From NCBI GenBank assembly GCA_000432835.1, contig FR890375.1, positions 346,632 to 410,631 on the forward strand: 64,000 bases of DNA. The letters run 5' to 3'. Source of the stretch: Clostridium sp. CAG:417. Its GTDB lineage: Bacteria; Bacillota_I; Bacilli_A; RF39; UBA660. A program made the position numbers and the translations under genes. Below, one piece after another: positions 61,507 through 64,000 of the stretch; positions within the stretch are counted from its first letter, which is position 1; each line of letters opens with the position of its first letter. The notes beneath the pieces were generated by a model. The model was given only the letters and a program-made list of their open reading frames with translations. It ran no database searches and had not been told where the DNA came from.

Positions 61507-62400
61507 ATGGTTTATTTAATTATTATTGCAATTATTATATTTTTAATTGCTAGTGGTATTAAGATTGTATCACAATCAAAGGCTATTGTTATAGAAAGAT
61601 TAGGTTCTTATTATAGAACTATGAGTACAGGAATTAATTATAAAATACCTATAGTAGATAGGATTGCTAATGTTGTATCTTTAAAGGAAGTGGCAAGGGA
61701 TTTTGCTCCACAGCCTGTTATTACAAAAGATAATGTTACTATGCAAATAGATACAGTTGTTTATTATCAAATAACTGATCCCAAATTATATACCTATGGT
61801 ATTGAAAATCCAGTTAGTGCAATTGAAACTTTAACAGCAACAACACTTCGTAATATTATTGGTGAGCTAGAGTTAGATGAAACTTTAACATCACGTGATA
61901 TTATTAATTCTAAGATGAGAGCTATTTTAGATGAAGCTACTGATGCTTGGGGTATAAAGGTTAATCGTGTAGAAGTAAAAAATATCTTACCACCACGCGA
62001 TATCCAAGAAGCAATGGAAAAACAGATGCGTGCAGAACGTGAAAGACGTGAGGCAATCTTAAAAGCAGAAGGAGAAAAGAAGTCTGCAATTTTACTTGCT
62101 GAAGGTGAAAAAGAGAGTACTATTTTAAGAGCAGAAGCTAAGAAAACTGCCAAAATAAAAGAAGCAGAAGGAGAGGCCGAGGCAATTTTAAAAATAAAAG
62201 AGGCAGAAGCACAAGGACTTTCTTTAATAAAAAATGTCAAGTTAGATGAGGCAACATTAAAACTTAAGAGTTATGAAGCTTTAATGAATATTGGTCAAAG
62301 TGAATCGACTAAGATTATTATTCCAAGTGAGCTTCAAGGTTTGGCATCAGCTGGCGTAGCTTTAAAAGAAATTATGAAAGATAAAAATTCAAATAAATAA
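61507..62400 (+). CDS. SPFH/stomatin-like protein (QmcA type)
   Basis: 297 residues, GAAGGAGAGATAAAATT upstream, 4 nt after the NfeD gene. N-terminal membrane helix, then the band-7 domain (SKAIVIERLGSYYRTMSTGI, PQPVITKDNVTMQIDTVVYY, ETLTATTLRNIIGELELDET) and a long Ala/Glu/Lys coiled coil (RAERERREAILKAEGEKKSA onwards) used for oligomerisation. A membrane scaffold acting with NfeD. Confidence 0.94.
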   Translation: MVYLIIIAIIIFLIASGIKIVSQSKAIVIERLGSYYRTMSTGINYKIPIVDRIANVVSLKEVARDFAPQPVITKDNVTMQIDTVVYYQITDPKLYTYGIENPVSAIETLTATTLRNIIGELELDETLTSRDIINSKMRAILDEATDAWGIKVNRVEVKNILPPRDIQEAMEKQMRAERERREAILKAEGEKKSAILLAEGEKESTILRAEAKKTAKIKEAEGEAEAILKIKEAEAQGLSLIKNVKLDEATLKLKSYEALMNIGQSESTKIIIPSELQGLASAGVALKEIMKDKNSNK

Positions 62401-62402
62401 TA

Positions 62403-62436
62403 AAAAACACTATTAAATATGATAGTGTTTTTTTAT
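62403..62436. terminator. Bidirectional terminator
   Basis: AAAACACTAT/ATAGTGTTTT, 9-nt loop, T-run; the minus-strand DUF1294 gene ends inside it. Confidence 0.88.
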
Positions 62437-62679
62437 GTAATATGAAACTATTATTGTAATGACAGTGATAATGGGAATTAGAATGGTAAATTTCTTGTGC
62501 TTTGTTTTATGATGGGATAAATACATTCCAATGATTATACCAATTCCTCCTCCTGCCATAGATATAATTATGAAATTTTTTTCAGGTATTCGCCATTTTT
62601 TCTTGATGGATTTTATTTTGTCAAGAATTATTGTCATTAATCCTATTATGTTGATTCCAACTAAATATATATTAAACAT
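62413..62679 (-). CDS. DUF1294 membrane protein
   Basis: 88 residues. MFNIYLVGINIIGLMTIILDKIK, then KKWRIPEKNFIIISMAGGGIG and MYLSHHKTKHKKFTI match the conserved 'D....', 'R(I/V)PE..L......GG..G...GM..f.HKT.k..F' pattern of DUF1294. Three hydrophobic helices. Its ATG overlaps the stop codon of the radical SAM gene by one base. Function unknown. Confidence 0.9.
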   Translation of the reverse strand: MFNIYLVGINIIGLMTIILDKIKSIKKKWRIPEKNFIIISMAGGGIGIIIGMYLSHHKTKHKKFTILIPIITVITIIVSYYIKKHYHI

Positions 62680-63614
62680 TAGATATTTTTTCCTTGATAG
62701 GTATTTCTTTTTACCATTTCTTTATCAATATTATTTAGGACACAAAATTTTTTTACCAACCATGTAGGTTGTATTAGATCATCTAATTTAGGATCTCCTG
62801 TTATCCTATTTATAACAATTTCTGGACTTAGATTTTCTAATTGATTTATTACTATATCAATGTATTCTTCTTCTGTTAAAATATGAAATGGTTTTAGTTG
62901 ATATAATTTCTCTAATTTGGTATTTTTGATGACACTTAACATATGTATTTTTATGCCTTGTATATCTAGTGTATTTAAATACTTTGCTGTTTTTATCATG
63001 TCTTCTTTTGTTTCATATGGAAGCCCATTGATAATATGTACTACTACATTTATATTTTTTTCCCTTAGCTTTTTTACCATGTTTTCGAAGCACTCTAAAG
63101 TATGACATCTATTGATTATTTTTGTAGTTTTTTTGTGGATTGTTTGTAGTCCTAATTCTATTGTTAAATAAGTTTTTTTATTTAGTTCTTCTAGATATTT
63201 TAAACATTCATCCGATATGGCATCTGGTCTAGTAGCAATATTTAGTCCTACTACATTTTCTTGTTGGAGAATCGGTTCGTATAATTTTTTTAGTGTTTCT
63301 ACAGGAGCATATGTATTAGTATGGGCTTGAAAATAACCAATGTATTTGGCATTTGGCCATTTTTTTAACATCATTTTTTTAATTTCATTAAATTGTGTTA
63401 TTATATCATCATTTTTATTGCCTGCAAATTCACCACTACCACTATTAGAGCAATAAATGCAGCCACCTTTTCCTACTGTACCATCGATGTTTGGACAGCT
63501 CAATCCTGCATTTAGGCTTACCTTGAACACTTTTGAATTAAATTTATGTTTGTAAAAATAATCAAGTGTGTGATATCTTTTATTGTTGTCACTATACTTA
63601 AAAATGTTATTCAT
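62679..63614 (-). CDS. TIGR01212-family radical SAM protein (YtqA-like)
   Basis: 311 residues, GCAGAGGTAAAAT upstream. SLNAGLSCPNIDGTVGKGGC, then IYCSNSGSGEFAG is the cluster-binding segment typical of this family; NVVGLNIATRPDAI and YLTIELGLQTIHKKTTKIIN follow as in the Elp3/MiaB-type barrel. YtqA relatives are widespread; recent work connects the family with tRNA modification, but the precise reaction here is not deducible. Second gene of a three-gene minus-strand operon. Confidence 0.9.
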   Translation of the reverse strand: MNNIFKYSDNNKRYHTLDYFYKHKFNSKVFKVSLNAGLSCPNIDGTVGKGGCIYCSNSGSGEFAGNKNDDIITQFNEIKKMMLKKWPNAKYIGYFQAHTNTYAPVETLKKLYEPILQQENVVGLNIATRPDAISDECLKYLEELNKKTYLTIELGLQTIHKKTTKIINRCHTLECFENMVKKLREKNINVVVHIINGLPYETKEDMIKTAKYLNTLDIQGIKIHMLSVIKNTKLEKLYQLKPFHILTEEEYIDIVINQLENLSPEIVINRITGDPKLDDLIQPTWLVKKFCVLNNIDKEMVKRNTYQGKNI

Positions 63615-63617
63615 ATT

Positions 63618-63887
63618 TTACCTCTGCTTTTCTTTTTCGTGACTATTATGTAGCAAGTTATATACTTTTTGTTCTTTATAAGTTAGTTCATTTTTATTTT
63701 CTAAAAGATAGTTAATTGTTTCCTTGTCTCCGATAATATATTGTAAAGTTGTTTGTTCACAGTAAGGACACCAAGAATTTTCTGTGTCTAATAATTTGGG
63801 GGTTTTATTTGTAGAACGTTGTATATAATTTGTATTTCCGCATTTAGAACATAATAAGTCAAATTGATTAGTAGGATGTTTTCTCAT
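63618..63887 (-). CDS. Small zinc-ribbon protein (89 aa)
   Basis: ACGAGGTGTTAAT upstream. LLCSKCGNTNYIQR and SWCPYCEQTTLQY supply two CxxC pairs for one zinc; the rest is helical and Lys/Glu-rich. First gene of the operon with the radical SAM and DUF1294 genes, only 3 nt from the former, so it may help the same modification. Family not recognised. Confidence 0.65.
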   Translation of the reverse strand: MRKHPTNQFDLLCSKCGNTNYIQRSTNKTPKLLDTENSWCPYCEQTTLQYIIGDKETINYLLENKNELTYKEQKVYNLLHNSHEKEKQR

Positions 63888-64000
63888 ATTAACACCTCGT
63901 ATAAATATAATTTAAATTATTATATCATAATGTAAGACCATTTTAAACTTAGAAATGTTTACTTTTGATTATATTGTCTACCTTTATTCATCTTGTCAAT
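63888..64000 (-). promoter_or_regulatory. Promoter region of the minus-strand operon
   Basis: On the minus strand TTAAAA, 16 nt and TATAAT (box near 63924) precede the zinc-ribbon gene. A TTGACA lies at the window edge (minus strand, about 63995) with AT-rich sequence after it. No gene is seen in this last stretch. Confidence 0.45.

Noticed and set aside
61794..62240. 148-codon minus-strand frame
   Set aside because: Mirror of the repetitive Ala/Glu/Lys coiled coil of the SPFH protein; Ser/Phe-rich low complexity, no ribosome binding site.
1..64000. Use of a variant genetic code with UGA as Trp (Mycoplasma-type)
   Set aside because: All Trp positions seen in rpoB, rpoC, fusA, tuf and others are TGG, these long genes have no internal TGA, and several genes end at TGA directly before terminators or promoters. 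Only two accessory ORFs have in-frame TGA.
1..64000. CRISPR array
   Set aside because: No series of regularly spaced repeats is present. The only near-identical short direct repeats are the two RNA cores around abiF, which are a kilobase apart.
1..64000. Insertion sequences or DDE transposases
   Set aside because: No transposase-like protein or terminal inverted repeat pair was seen; the mobile functions present are the serine recombinase and MobV relaxase only.

Overview
This 64 kb window is chromosomal DNA from a very AT-rich Gram-positive bacterium of the Bacilli side of the Bacillota, in the neighbourhood of the Erysipelotrichia / RF39-like gut lineages. The evidence is the gene order (rplL - ybxB-type methyltransferase - rpoB - rpoC - rpsL - rpsG - fusA - tuf; murD - eno - secG - rnr - capA - smpB - ssrA), strong GGAGG ribosome binding sites, a tmRNA tag ending in AFA (as in Mollicutes), cell-wall genes (MurD, FemAB, sortase), the CdaA/CdaR pair and an anaerobic pyruvate formate-lyase. 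TGG is the tryptophan codon throughout the long conserved genes and TGA serves as a stop, so the standard bacterial code applies. The taxon is inferred, not proven.

Layout. 1-13.4 kb: end of rplL, RNA polymerase and the str operon, with a small two-gene accessory cassette (a pilin-like membrane peptide and a YezG/DUF600-like protein) between rpoC and rpsL. 13.4-22.4 kb: FemAB, then murD-eno, secG, rnr, capA, smpB, a lipoprotein and ssrA. 22.4-24.1 kb: a small island after ssrA (a two-hairpin element also found beside the relaxase gene, a YdcF-like gene, a decayed tRNA-end-like sequence, a putative UDG-fold gene). 24.1-27.5 kb: a spore-coat-like group (SpoIID-like/peptidoglycan-binding protein, LysM protein, two CotF-like small proteins). 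27.6-34.9 kb: LRR-like protein, pflA/pflB, YitT, a second RNase R and tRNA-Thr(CGT). 34.95-45.75 kb: an integrated mobilizable element abutting the 3' end of tRNA-Thr, with a large serine recombinase behind a leader peptide/terminator, a candidate oriT, a MobV relaxase, and cargo that looks defensive: a DEAD-like helicase with 61-residue C-terminal repeats, a KAP P-loop NTPase, and an AbiF-like HEPN protein flanked on both sides by near-identical 40-nt small-RNA genes. 45.8-50.1 kb: further accessory DNA (two-subunit ABC exporter, a small ORF broken by TGA, an unknown protein). 50.4-64 kb: core again: cdaA-cdaR, DUF378, a LolA-like lipoprotein, a cysteine-free thioredoxin-like protein, tRNA-Asn, a CtpA-type protease, a sortase with its thioester-domain substrate, fhs, NfeD with an SPFH protein, DUF1294, a TIGR01212-type radical SAM protein and a zinc-ribbon protein.

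The most interesting items are the AbiF gene bracketed by two promoter-driven copies of one small RNA (a probable RNA-antitoxin/HEPN-toxin module), a structured element shared by the relaxase region and the ssrA island with compensatory base changes, a cysteine-rich leader peptide embedded in a terminator upstream of the ybxB-rpoB region, two genes in the accessory DNA each interrupted by a single in-frame TGA, and a sortase lacking the usual catalytic arginine beside a substrate with an unusual IPNTR sorting motif.
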